A stretch of DNA of 64,000 nt from Laspinema palackyanum D2a (lineage in GTDB: Bacteria; Cyanobacteriota; Cyanobacteriia; Cyanobacteriales; Laspinemataceae): contig JAMXFF010000033.1 in NCBI GenBank assembly GCA_025370845.1, positions 20,990 to 84,989 of the forward strand, read 5' to 3'. The translations under genes and the position numbers were made by a program. This document shows positions 34,464-42,869 of this stretch, in pieces (the stretch's first letter is position 1; each line of letters begins with the position of its first letter). A model generated the notes under the pieces. That model did no database searches. It had not been told where the DNA came from and worked only from the letters and a program-made list of their open reading frames with translations.

Positions 34464-35495
34464 ATGAGATTATCTTGGCGCTGGTTTTTACTTTCTAGCT
34501 TAATAAGTTTAACCTTCGCGATCGCCCTCCAGGATCGGTCGCAAGTGGCCCATTCGCAAATCCAGCCTCCCTCAAGCGAGAGCCTGAACCCGCAATCCGG
34601 ACCCCTTTTTATTTTAGATAAAACCCTGGAAGGACATACCAGTTGGGTAGGGTCCCTAAAATTTAGTCCCGATGGCAGCATCCTAGCCAGTGGCAGTCGA
34701 GATAATACAATCAATCTCTGGAATTGGACCAGTGGGGAATTGATTCGCACCCTGCTGGGACATTCAGATGATGTGAATTCCCTTGCGTTTAGTCCGGATG
34801 GACAAGGTTTAGCCAGTGCCAGTACGGACCTCACCGTCAAGTTGTGGGATGTGAATCAGGGCATTTTAACTGGGACGCGATTGGGGCATACCTTTGCGGT
34901 TCGTGGGGTCACCTTCACCCCCGATGGGCAAACCCTCGCCTCTGCCAGTGCCGATCGCAGCATTATCCTGTGGGATGTCACCACGGAACGAGAACGGCGG
35001 ACCCTCAACTGGCATTCCAGCTTTGTCTGGTCAGTCGCCGTCAGTCCCGATGGCAATACCTTGGTGAGTGGGGGCTACGATAACACCATTCGCTTTTGGA
35101 GAATGCCCAAGGGGAAAAGGTGGCGCTCCATTGAAGGGCATTCTAGCCCGATTACCGCGATCGCCTTTAGTCCCGATGGACAAACCATCGCCAGTGCGAG
35201 TGCCGATCACACCATCAAGTTATGGGATGTCAACACCGGATCTTTGAAAAGCACCTTAACGGGTCATGCGGATTGGGTCCTAGCGGTGGCATTTAGTCCC
35301 GATGGTCAACTCCTTGCGAGTGGGGGTGCCGATCGCACCCTGCGCCTGTGGAATGTGGCCAATGGTTCTCTGCGAACCCTCTTTAACAATCATCAAGGGA
35401 GAGTCCTCTCCGTTGCCTTTAGTCCCGATGGACAGGCCCTTGCCAGTGCCAGTGCCGACCAAACCATTAAAATTTGGAGAGCTACGACTCCATAA
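34464..35495 (+). CDS. Exported seven-bladed WD40 propeller protein
   Basis: 343 residues from the ATG at 34464; an earlier in-frame ATG would put 24 polar residues before the signal. The N terminus MRLSWRWFLLSSLISLTFAIA is a signal sequence ending near residue 33 (shown in part). Seven WD40 repeats follow from about residue 55, each with the GH...FSPDG...LASGS...IKLW pattern, enough to close one beta-propeller. There is no catalytic or other domain. Export of a WD40 protein is uncommon in bacteria but recurs in filamentous cyanobacteria, where it may scaffold envelope proteins. It stands alone. Confidence 0.85.
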   Translation: MRLSWRWFLLSSLISLTFAIALQDRSQVAHSQIQPPSSESLNPQSGPLFILDKTLEGHTSWVGSLKFSPDGSILASGSRDNTINLWNWTSGELIRTLLGHSDDVNSLAFSPDGQGLASASTDLTVKLWDVNQGILTGTRLGHTFAVRGVTFTPDGQTLASASADRSIILWDVTTERERRTLNWHSSFVWSVAVSPDGNTLVSGGYDNTIRFWRMPKGKRWRSIEGHSSPITAIAFSPDGQTIASASADHTIKLWDVNTGSLKSTLTGHADWVLAVAFSPDGQLLASGGADRTLRLWNVANGSLRTLFNNHQGRVLSVAFSPDGQALASASADQTIKIWRATTP

Positions 35496-35721
35496 ACTCC
35501 GTCAATTTTCAAAGAAAAAACCGGGATATTTCTCCAGATAGGCAGTCCTGGCATTTTCTCTGAACAAACTCAGATAATTCTCCTCTTGATGCCGTCTAAC
35601 TGGAAAGAAAATCATCCCGGCTTTTACAGGATTTTAATATTTTTAGGTTAAATTAAAAGGGTTTTAGGGGGGATAACACTTAAAGCATTAACAGTTGATT
35701 TTAGGGGAAGGAGAGACCGCC

Positions 35722-36936
35722 ATGAACATCTGGGAAAGCCTGGATATGGCCACAAAAACCCTAGTGGCAAACAAAACCCGCAGTACCTTGACGATGTTGG
35801 GGATTATTATCGGGAATGCTGCTGTGATTGCTACCGTTGGGGTGGGGTCAGGGGCGCAAAATTTTATTGGCGGACAAATAGAATCCCTAGGAACCAATGT
35901 ACTGATTATTGCCCCAGGAAATCGGAATAGCCGGAGATTAGGAGGGCCGCCACAAACTTTAGTCTTGGACGATGCCAAGGCGATCGCCTCCCAAGTCCCG
36001 GGCCTTAATGGGGTCTCTCCAGAACTCAACGGCAGCGAACTGGTGCGCTATGGCAATCAAAACTTTTCAGCCTTGATATTTGGCACTATGCCCGATTTTC
36101 TGAACGTCCGCAACTTTGAAGTAGAAAAGGGACGATTTTTAAATGAATTAGATGTTCAACGCAGCAATCCCGTCGTGGCATTAGGTTCCGATTTAGCCAT
36201 TGCTTTATTTGGAGACAGCAACCCGATTGGAGAAAAGGTCCGCATCAAAAATGTCAGCCTAGAAGTGATTGGGGTGATGAAACCGAAAGGAGCATCCTTT
36301 GGGACGAACTACGACGAAACCGCGTTAATTCCCATTACGACTATGGCGAATAGAATCCTGGGGCGACAATCGCCTTATGGACTCCCGTTGTCTTTCATTT
36401 GGGTGACGATCGCCAATGAAGAAGGGATGGGAATGGCGCAGTTCCAGATTGAAAATTTGCTGCGCCTACGCCATCGAATTACGGACGAAGATGATTTCTA
36501 CGTTCAGAATCAGCAAGATTTAATGAATACCTTTGATGCCATTACCGGCGCGTTAACGGTGTTACTGGCAGCAGTGGCGAGTATCTCCCTGCTGGTGGGT
36601 GGGATTGGGATTATGAATATTATGTTGGTATCGGTGACGGAACGGACTCAGGAGATAGGGTTGCGGAAGGCGATCGGCGCAACTCAGCAAGATATTTTAA
36701 TTCAGTTCATCATAGAAGCAGTGATTCTATCGGTGGCGGGGGGTGCAGTCGGCATTGGGATTGGGATGGGGGGTATCTTTTTGATTGCCTTAGTCACGCC
36801 CTTTGAGGCAGCAGTTTCCGGCATGGCGATCGCCCTGGCAACCAGTGTCTCTGGAGGCATCGGTTTATTTTTTGGCGTGGTTCCTGCCCGTCGTGCAGCC
36901 CAACTCGACCCGATTATAGCTTTAAGAAGTGAGTAA
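35722..36936 (+). CDS. MacB-type ABC transporter permease
   Basis: 404 residues from the ATG at 35722, preceded by GGGGAAGGAGAG; an upstream in-frame codon at 35695 lacks this. The N-terminal helix (STLTMLGIIIGNAAVIATVGVG) near residue 22-43 (22 residues when joined; core LTMLGIIIGNAAV) is followed by a large periplasmic MacB-PCD domain to about 275 and three C-terminal helices (the FtsX domain) with GGIGIMNIMLVSVTERTQEIG at the second. It pairs with the ATPase gene 71 bases downstream. Such pairs export peptides, lipoproteins or antibiotics with an outer membrane partner, which is not encoded here. The substrate is unknown. Confidence 0.9.
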   Translation: MNIWESLDMATKTLVANKTRSTLTMLGIIIGNAAVIATVGVGSGAQNFIGGQIESLGTNVLIIAPGNRNSRRLGGPPQTLVLDDAKAIASQVPGLNGVSPELNGSELVRYGNQNFSALIFGTMPDFLNVRNFEVEKGRFLNELDVQRSNPVVALGSDLAIALFGDSNPIGEKVRIKNVSLEVIGVMKPKGASFGTNYDETALIPITTMANRILGRQSPYGLPLSFIWVTIANEEGMGMAQFQIENLLRLRHRITDEDDFYVQNQQDLMNTFDAITGALTVLLAAVASISLLVGGIGIMNIMLVSVTERTQEIGLRKAIGATQQDILIQFIIEAVILSVAGGAVGIGIGMGGIFLIALVTPFEAAVSGMAIALATSVSGGIGLFFGVVPARRAAQLDPIIALRSE

Positions 36937-37007
36937 TTGTCATCGGTCATTTGTCATTTGTTTTTGGTCCTTGTTTGAGCTGTGAATTTACTGAATTAAA
37001 GATTACT

Positions 37008-37766
37008 ATGAACTCTCAAAATCAACTCCAATCTACTCTACCGATTCCGGAACAAAAAGCGGCTATTGTGGAACTCCAAGATGTTTATAAGATTTATGGA
37101 TCTGGCAATACCGAAGTGCAAGCCCTCAAAGGGGTGAACTTAACGATTCATGAAGGGGAATATTGCTCCATCATGGGGGCATCGGGTTCTGGAAAATCTA
37201 CCGCCATGAATATTATTGGTTGCTTGGATAGACCCAGTAGCGGATATTATTATCTGGATCAAGTCGATGTGACCCAAATGGAAGATGCGAATTTAGCCAA
37301 AATTCGGAATTTAAAGTTAGGATTTGTTTTCCAACAATATCATCTGTTAGCTCAACTGAGCGCCTTAGAAAATGTGATGTTGCCGATGGTATATGCGGGG
37401 GTTGCTGCATCGGAACGACGGGAACGAGCGATGGAGGCATTAACGCGGGTCGGCCTAGAAAATCGGATGAATAATAAGCCGAATCAGATGTCTGGGGGAC
37501 AACAACAACGGGTGGCGATCGCCCGGGCGATCGTCAACCGACCTGTTTTACTCTTAGCGGATGAACCCACCGGCGCTTTAGATACCAAAACCACCGAAGA
37601 AGTGATTCATATTTTCTCAGAACTAAATGCCAGTGGCATGACTATCGTGATGGTTACCCATGAACCGGAAGTTGCCCGCGCCAGTAAACGAATTGTCATG
37701 TTTCGCGATGGAGAGGTCATACAATCCCATCTCACCCCGGCTGATTTGCATGGCGCTACGTTTTAA
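37008..37766 (+). CDS. MacB/LolD-type ABC transporter ATP-binding protein
   Basis: 252 residues from the ATG at 37008; an upstream GTG/TTG-type frame start is possible but lacks a ribosome site. The motifs are Walker [10 protein letters not shown] near residue 60, Q-loop FVFQQYHLL, signature MSGGQQQR near 158 and Walker [13 protein letters not shown] near 178. The [10 protein letters not shown] form is typical of the MacB/LolD subfamily, matching the permease upstream. Between the two genes, GTCATTTGTCATTTG is a short direct repeat often seen as spacer in cyanobacteria. The pair is complete and probably acts as a homodimer of each subunit. Confidence 0.92.
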   Translation: MNSQNQLQSTLPIPEQKAAIVELQDVYKIYGSGNTEVQALKGVNLTIHEGEYCSIMGASGSGKSTAMNIIGCLDRPSSGYYYLDQVDVTQMEDANLAKIRNLKLGFVFQQYHLLAQLSALENVMLPMVYAGVAASERRERAMEALTRVGLENRMNNKPNQMSGGQQQRVAIARAIVNRPVLLLADEPTGALDTKTTEEVIHIFSELNASGMTIVMVTHEPEVARASKRIVMFRDGEVIQSHLTPADLHGATF

Positions 37767-38475
37767 ATAAGCTTTATACCATTCAAATTGGATATTCCTA
37801 GTCGAGGTCAATGTCAGTGTACCGCGCCCACGGGTTAGTAGAGCGCGTACCAGAGAAAGAGCGATCGCCATCCTTCAGAGTTGAGGGAAGGGAATTACTT
37901 CCCCGATAGCAGCTTATTTAAACAAAAAAAATTGGCAACTGGCTTAAGCCTCATGAACAGCAGAAACGTGACTCCAAAAAAAACAGCCGCTCTCGGCTGA
38001 TAAATCTACCTAGAGTAGAAGGTTTCACGGCATTAACTTATTTATTATGGGAAAGAGATTAAAGGGGGTTTCTGTCCAAAACATAGGAGAGAATTTCGCA
38101 CTCACAAAAGTGAAAATCCCCTTAAACTAGCCAGCCACCGGGATAAAAGCGGGCCAGATTAGTCCTTAACGGTTTGGGGTTCGGATTTCCTCAAGTAAGA
38201 AGGAACTCAAACGGGTCTGTATGACTTGGGAATGGGATTGCAGAAGTGGAGCGTCTGAAACCCTGAGTGGGAGGGATAGATTCCCATTGATTCTGGCTTC
38301 AATCCGGGGTCAGAGAGTCCCTGCTACCGAGGTCAAGTCAGCCGGTTTGGGTCCGATGCAGGTGATGGAAGTCACCCCGATCTCCTACGGAAGGTCACTT
38401 CTAGGGACGTAAGCGATCGCTCACAAGGGGGCAATCGATGATTCATAATGAGCTCAAGGGAGTTATTTTATAAAA
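37767..38475. other. Long gap with structured sequence, possible noncoding RNA region
   Basis: About 700 bases with no convincing gene. A 63-codon open frame at 38221-38412 has no recognised family. At 38053-38126, TTAAAGGGG and CCCCTTAA could pair around an inner TCAC-AAAA-GTGA hairpin. GGTGA-TGGAAG-TCACC at 38361-38376 is another hairpin. A strong terminator reads in the minus direction at 37976-37999. I cannot assign a known RNA family by eye. Confidence 0.45.
37976..37999 (-). terminator. Rho-independent terminator facing left
   Basis: On the minus strand CAGCCG-AGAG-CGGCTG is followed by eight T residues, a textbook intrinsic terminator. The genes on both sides are on the plus strand, so no annotated gene uses it. 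It suggests an unannotated minus-strand transcript starting somewhere in 38000-38475 or antisense to the diguanylate cyclase gene. Confidence 0.75.
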
Positions 38476-39603
38476 ATGCCATCGTTAAAATACACAACGA
38501 CGGGACTCACAAGGGGATGGACTAGGGTACTTAATGATAGGCGAATGGAGAATCCTATAGCGGGCGGAATTAAAAAATCATCGACCCCGGATAAAGAACC
38601 GCCCCTGATCTTGATCGTCGATGATGACCGTTTTATGCGGGATCTCCTCCGTCAAGTCATGGAAAAAGAAGGCTACCGGGTAGCCGAGGCGGAAAATGGC
38701 CTTCAGGGTTTAGAGGCTTATATTCGCCTGCATCCCGATATGGTTTTGGTGGATGCCATCATGCCGGTTATGGATGGTTTTACTTGCTGTACTAAGCTGC
38801 AAGCCATATTTGAGGATGATTCTGGGGAATATGACTTTGCATCCCATACCCCGATTTTAATGATTACCAGCCTGGAGGATAGTAAATCCGTAGACCAGGC
38901 ATTCGAGGTGGGTGCCGTGGATTTCGTCACGAAACCGATTCACTGGGCAGTGCTGCGTCAACGGGTTAGACGGTTGTTGGAACAAGCCCAGCTTTATCGA
39001 CAGCTTCAAGCGGCAAATGAAGAGTTGCAGCGTCTGGCATTTTTGGATGGGTTGACTCGGGTTGCCAATCGTCGGGGTTTTGACCAAGCATTAGAACACG
39101 AGTGGCGGCGACTGATTCGCGAAAGTGTTTCGGCGAAAAATGCCGGGACCGAGACCCATTTTGTCCAAAATCCCTCCTCCCTGTCTTTGATTTTATGTGA
39201 TGTAGACTTTTTTAAGCGCTACAACGATTCCTGCGGGCATTTAGCCGGGGACGAATGTTTACAACAAGTTGCAGAGGCGCTGCGTCGTGCAGTAAACCGT
39301 CCCGGCGATTTGGTGGCCCGTTATGGGGGAGAAGAATTTGCCGTGTTGCTTCCCAATACGGATGCAGCAGGGGCAGTGAGTGTGGCCCAAAAAATTAGGA
39401 CAGAAATCCGCAATTTACAGATTCCCCATCCGACTTCTTCAGTGAGTGAATTTATTACCATCAGCTTGGGGGTGACTGCCACGATTCCCTGTCCGAATAC
39501 AGCCCCCTGTGAGTTGATTTCTATTGCGGATAAAGCCCTCTATCAGGCGAAAGAATCGGGGCGCGATCGCCTGATTTTAAAAATTTTTATCCTCCCCAAT
39601 TAA
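38476..39603 (+). CDS. Response regulator with diguanylate cyclase (GGDEF) output
   Basis: 375 residues. Residues about 43-165 form a receiver domain, with acidic IVDDD and the phospho-acceptor aspartate in VLVDAIMPVMDGF near residue 92, and KPIHW with the conserved lysine. Residues about 190-370 form a GGDEF domain with DVDFFKRYND, the active motif RYGGEEF near 287 and an intact inhibitory site RPGD five residues before it. It should make cyclic di-GMP when phosphorylated and be product-inhibited. I use the ATG at 38476; a second ATG 23 codons on (MENPIAGG) is as likely. No partner kinase is adjacent. Confidence 0.93.
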   Translation: MPSLKYTTTGLTRGWTRVLNDRRMENPIAGGIKKSSTPDKEPPLILIVDDDRFMRDLLRQVMEKEGYRVAEAENGLQGLEAYIRLHPDMVLVDAIMPVMDGFTCCTKLQAIFEDDSGEYDFASHTPILMITSLEDSKSVDQAFEVGAVDFVTKPIHWAVLRQRVRRLLEQAQLYRQLQAANEELQRLAFLDGLTRVANRRGFDQALEHEWRRLIRESVSAKNAGTETHFVQNPSSLSLILCDVDFFKRYNDSCGHLAGDECLQQVAEALRRAVNRPGDLVARYGGEEFAVLLPNTDAAGAVSVAQKIRTEIRNLQIPHPTSSVSEFITISLGVTATIPCPNTAPCELISIADKALYQAKESGRDRLILKIFILPN

Positions 39604-39736
39604 GAAAACTCCCCGAGTTAAAATCTCTGGACTCTATGACTCGGTTTCGGTGAGTGAAAATTTATCGGGGCTTAACACAGCAGACAAATTGCTGAGGGAG
39701 ATGTTCAGTTGTGAATTGCCCTAATTTTGAAAGAAT

Positions 39737-39767
39737 GAAAAAGGGTGGGAATTTCCCACCCTTTTTC
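39737..39767. terminator. Bidirectional terminator
   Basis: GAAAAAGGGTGGGAA and TTCCCACCCTTTTTC form a perfect 15-base stem around a single T. A- and T-runs on both sides let it stop transcripts from both the diguanylate cyclase gene (plus) and the HEAT-repeat gene (minus). Confidence 0.92.
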
Positions 39768-39770
39768 TCT

Positions 39771-40439
39771 TCAAACCACGGCGGACAAACTTATTTGTGC
39801 CGTTTGTGCCACCGGGGAAACTTCATCTTGGGCTAATGTTTCTAAGATGGGACGAACTTCAGGACCCCCAAGCAGTCCCAAGGCTTGAGCAACACGATGG
39901 CGAATCTGCCAATCCGCATCGGTAGCGTAGGGAATTAATAATGCCGTAGCGCGGCGATCGCCCAGTTCTCCGAAGGACCCGATCGCCGCTGTTTTAATCA
40001 GACTTTCTGAAGAATTCAGGGCATCTTCTAAAATTTCAAAAGACCGACTATCCCCCAATTCTCCTAAAGCCGCAACAATACTGAGTTTAAGCAGCCATTC
40101 AGAGGTATTGCGATAGATCTGTTGCAACTCTTCAAATGCTTCCGTTAATTGCAAACCCCCAAGAGAGTCCGCTGCTGCTGCTTGGACATCCGTTTCAGAA
40201 TCATTTAACAGGCGATCGCGCAGGACCGTTAAGGCAACATCCCGATCCAGCTTGCCCAAACTGGCCATTTGACTGACTGCTGCATACCGCACCCGCGCAC
40301 TACTATCTTGAATCGTCGGTAAAATCAGTTCTAACGCGATCGCCGGTTCAATCTGTCGAAGTTGATTCACTCCCCGTAGGCGATCGCCCATTGTTTCTGA
40401 ATGCAGTAATTCCCTCACAGACTCTGGAGTAACGTTCAT
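39771..40439 (-). CDS. nblB: HEAT-repeat protein, NblB-like phycobilisome degradation factor
   Basis: 222 residues, all alpha-helical HEAT/PBS-lyase repeats: DSSARVRYAAVSQMASLGK, SETDVQAAAADSLGGLQ, SWLLKLSIVAALGELGD-like, and ESLIKTAAIGSFGELGDRRA. The length and the N-terminal MNVTPESVRELLHS match NblB (about 220 residues), a factor for phycobilisome breakdown in nutrient starvation. Related HEAT proteins (CpcE/CpcF lyases) are longer or paired. No phycobiliprotein genes are in the window. The family is firm and the NblB identity is probable. The conserved residues cannot be checked further without an alignment. Confidence 0.68.
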   Translation of the reverse strand: MNVTPESVRELLHSETMGDRLRGVNQLRQIEPAIALELILPTIQDSSARVRYAAVSQMASLGKLDRDVALTVLRDRLLNDSETDVQAAAADSLGGLQLTEAFEELQQIYRNTSEWLLKLSIVAALGELGDSRSFEILEDALNSSESLIKTAAIGSFGELGDRRATALLIPYATDADWQIRHRVAQALGLLGGPEVRPILETLAQDEVSPVAQTAQISLSAVV

Positions 40440-40582
40440 TTTTTATGATCTGTTCCTTATCTGATATTCCTTAACCGAAATTAAACGGATCTTCAGTCCC
40501 CTTGATCCCTCGCTTCGTGATGAACCTTCATCATCTTTTGTCAATTCGGACCTCAACCCTATCCCTCTGGCAATGTTAATTC

Positions 40583-41047
40583 TTACCCTTCCTCAGTTGC
40601 CATTGCCCGCACAATATCGCCCCGCGTCAAGATTCCGATTGGCTTACCCGCTGAATCAATGACCGGCAAGCGATGTACTCCCTTCTCATGCATCAATTCT
40701 GCCGCCTCTCGTAAAGACTTATCGGGTCTAATTGTTTGAGGATTTTTCGTCATGACTTCCCCCACAGTTTGTCCCAGAGCCTTATGTAAATCCCGCTGAT
40801 ATTTAGCCGGATTTTCTAAATAAATCACACTATCAAGCACCATAATATAGGGCGGCGGCGTCACCCCACTTTCCCGCCACATCAAGTCTCCCTGGGAAAT
40901 AATCCCCATCAACTTTCCCTCCGCATCCACCACGGGAAGTCCACTGAACCGGCGTTCCGCCATAATCTGAATCGCCTCATCCAAAGATGTCTCTGAAGTC
41001 ACGACGAGCGGATCTCGGGTCATAATCTCGGCAACTGTTTTCGCCAT
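40583..41047 (-). CDS. Two-CBS-domain protein
   Basis: 154 residues containing just a CBS pair. The first is about residues 8-60 (IMTRDPLVVTSETSLDEAI, then GIISQGDLMW) and the second about 95-150 (VMTKNPQTIRPDKSLREAA, then GILTRGDIVRA). CBS pairs bind adenosyl nucleotides. Free-standing CBS proteins in photosynthetic organisms can modulate thioredoxins and other enzymes, but no partner can be named here. The start ATG at 41047 gives a normal N terminus. It follows the NblB-like gene's upstream region by about 140 bases, on the same strand. Confidence 0.9.
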   Translation of the reverse strand: MAKTVAEIMTRDPLVVTSETSLDEAIQIMAERRFSGLPVVDAEGKLMGIISQGDLMWRESGVTPPPYIMVLDSVIYLENPAKYQRDLHKALGQTVGEVMTKNPQTIRPDKSLREAAELMHEKGVHRLPVIDSAGKPIGILTRGDIVRAMATEEG

Positions 41048-41363
41048 CTTCTTTTATGTTTATCTCAAGCTAATTTGTGACGGTCATCTAAAACATTGAG
41101 CTATTCGTTTGGCTGCATCTGTGGGGTCAAACTTGATGGCTTAAACCCAGCCTGATCTGTTTTTTCCCCGGATCCCAAGTTGTAGCCCACTCAGGTCACC
41201 TTTAAAATTCAAGTAACCGTAAGGGAGATTTTCTCAGATATTCGGACAAAAGTCGATGTTTTAACAGGGGGGTGAAAGTTCTGGAGAAGTGCAGATCCAC
41301 CAGGAAACCACAGACTCTGGCAGTTAGAATCAGTATTGTAAAGATTTATTTCCCTAAGAGGCT
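41048..41363. other. Divergent promoter region between CBS and ferredoxin genes
   Basis: 316 bases with no gene. Both flanking genes point away, so two promoters are expected. The 80 bases before 41364 contain ATTGTAAAGATTT, an A/T-rich stretch that could hold a -10 element. I see no clear operator. Confidence 0.45.
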
Positions 41364-41681
41364 ATGACACCCCCCGATTCCCCAGACCCTCTGTATCGGA
41401 ATATTTCGGTTTGTCAGCACCAATCTTGCCAGCGCCACGGCTCCCCAGCGGTTCTGAAAGCCTTTCAGCAGACGCCACTCCCCCCCGGAGTCACGGTTAA
41501 TGGCAGCGGTTGTTTGGGACAATGTAGCTCGGGTCCCACGGTTAAAGTCAACCCGGATAATGTTTGGTATTGTCGGGTCACACCGGCTGATGTTCCTGTG
41601 ATTGTAGTCGAACATTTAGAAAACGGTGAGCCAGTGGATGGGCTCCTCAATCCCAGAATTCATTTCAAATTTTCGTTTTAG
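41364..41681 (+). CDS. Thioredoxin-like [2Fe-2S] ferredoxin
   Basis: 105 residues. The cluster ligands are CQHQSC near residues 17-22 and CLGQC near 50-54, followed by SSGPTVKVNPDNVWY, a layout typical of the thioredoxin-like 2Fe-2S family (as in NuoE and small shuttle ferredoxins). AAGAGG stands 5-10 bases before the ATG at 41364. It is probably a cytoplasmic electron carrier. Many cyanobacteria have one such stand-alone gene of unknown partner. The C-terminal 20 residues are variable. Confidence 0.9.
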   Translation: MTPPDSPDPLYRNISVCQHQSCQRHGSPAVLKAFQQTPLPPGVTVNGSGCLGQCSSGPTVKVNPDNVWYCRVTPADVPVIVVEHLENGEPVDGLLNPRIHFKFSF

Positions 41682-41767
41682 ACGATTCCAGGAGAAAGGA
41701 GCGATCGCCCCTTTTTCTCCTGAATAACAAGGCGACTTCCGGTGACTCGCTCCCTTTTGTCCGAGGA

Positions 41768-42670
41768 TTACCGCACCTTAGACAGAACCCAATCGCGAAT
41801 TAATTCATTGACGCGATCGGGGATTTCATCATGAGGACAATGGCCTGCCTTGAGAAAATATTCCGTAACCTGGGGATAATATTGGCGAAACTTCTCGCTA
41901 CGTTCCTGGATTTTCATCCAGGGATCTCCTTCTCCCCACAGGGTTAACAGGGGAGCCTTAAGTTGGGAGAGCAATCTATCTACTTTTTCCCCCGGTGGCG
42001 TTCTAAAAATCCCGGCGAATACCTGTGCCGCACCGCGATCGCAAGAGGGACGATAAATTTCTTCCACCAGTTGATCCGTCACGGCGGAGGGATCCAGATA
42101 AACTTTCATCAAGGTTTTCCGAATCGTGGCACGGCGGCGGGTCCATTGGAACAGGAGGAAGCTCACCCAATTTTGACGAAATGCTGCTTTCAAGGCAGAA
42201 TTCATCGCTTTGCGATGGAAGGGAGGTTCTGGGAGGGGTTCGGTTTCTGTAAAGGGACCGGCGCTATTAAGTAAAACAACCCCAGCAACGGATTCGGGAT
42301 ATTGAGCGCCTAAACATAATGCGGCATATCCTCCCAGGGAGTTGCCGACAACCACCGTGGGTTTGCCGATATGGGTTTCAATGAAATCTTGTAATTGGTC
42401 CCGCCAGAGTTCTCCACTGTAAATGCAGTTGGGTTTAGCCGATCGCCCAAAACCCAACAAATCGATCGCCCAAACCTCAAATTCCGTTTGTAACCCGGCG
42501 ATCGTTTTGCGCCAGTGATCCGTCGAGGCCCCAAAACCATGAATCAGCAGCAGGGGGGGTCTATCGGGACGGCGATCGCCAGCACGAACGTAATAAATAG
42601 GGCGATCGGCCCATTCCCAGTAGGCACCCGGTATCGGCTCACTGTTGATTGACGAAGTTACCTGCATCAC
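41768..42670 (-). CDS. Alpha/beta-fold hydrolase
   Basis: 300 residues. The oxyanion region is LLIHGFGASTDHW near residue 41, and the nucleophile elbow is VVGNSLGGYAA near 110 (Ser in GNSLG). The catalytic Asp is likely in LWGEGDPWMK near 250, with His in KAGHCPHDE near 278, all in order. The fold is that of cyanobacterial and plastid hydrolases near chlorophyll metabolism or lipases, but the substrate cannot be set. No signal peptide is present. It ends shortly downstream of the convergent ferredoxin gene. Confidence 0.9.
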   Translation of the reverse strand: MMQVTSSINSEPIPGAYWEWADRPIYYVRAGDRRPDRPPLLLIHGFGASTDHWRKTIAGLQTEFEVWAIDLLGFGRSAKPNCIYSGELWRDQLQDFIETHIGKPTVVVGNSLGGYAALCLGAQYPESVAGVVLLNSAGPFTETEPLPEPPFHRKAMNSALKAAFRQNWVSFLLFQWTRRRATIRKTLMKVYLDPSAVTDQLVEEIYRPSCDRGAAQVFAGIFRTPPGEKVDRLLSQLKAPLLTLWGEGDPWMKIQERSEKFRQYYPQVTEYFLKAGHCPHDEIPDRVNELIRDWVLSKVR

Positions 42671-42869
42671 TTAATCCGATTTTTTGCAATAAAAACAAAG
42701 AACTCTTTTCATTGTAAAGGATTGTAAAGGGCAACGGGCTATGGTGAAACTCTATCCCGCCCTTGCATTTCCGAGCTGCATCCTCTCATTTGGCCTCATC
42801 TCAAACCCTCGCCTCACCTCTTTTCATCCCCTTCCCGTTAGCCATTACTTCCCGCTTAACTCACCCCTT

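Noticed and set aside
34464..35495. Longer form of the WD40 protein starting at 34392
   Set aside because: It would put a polar, lysine-rich lead before the signal sequence.
38221..38412. 63-codon ORF before the diguanylate cyclase gene
   Set aside because: No known family and no clear ribosome site. The region looks more like structured RNA.
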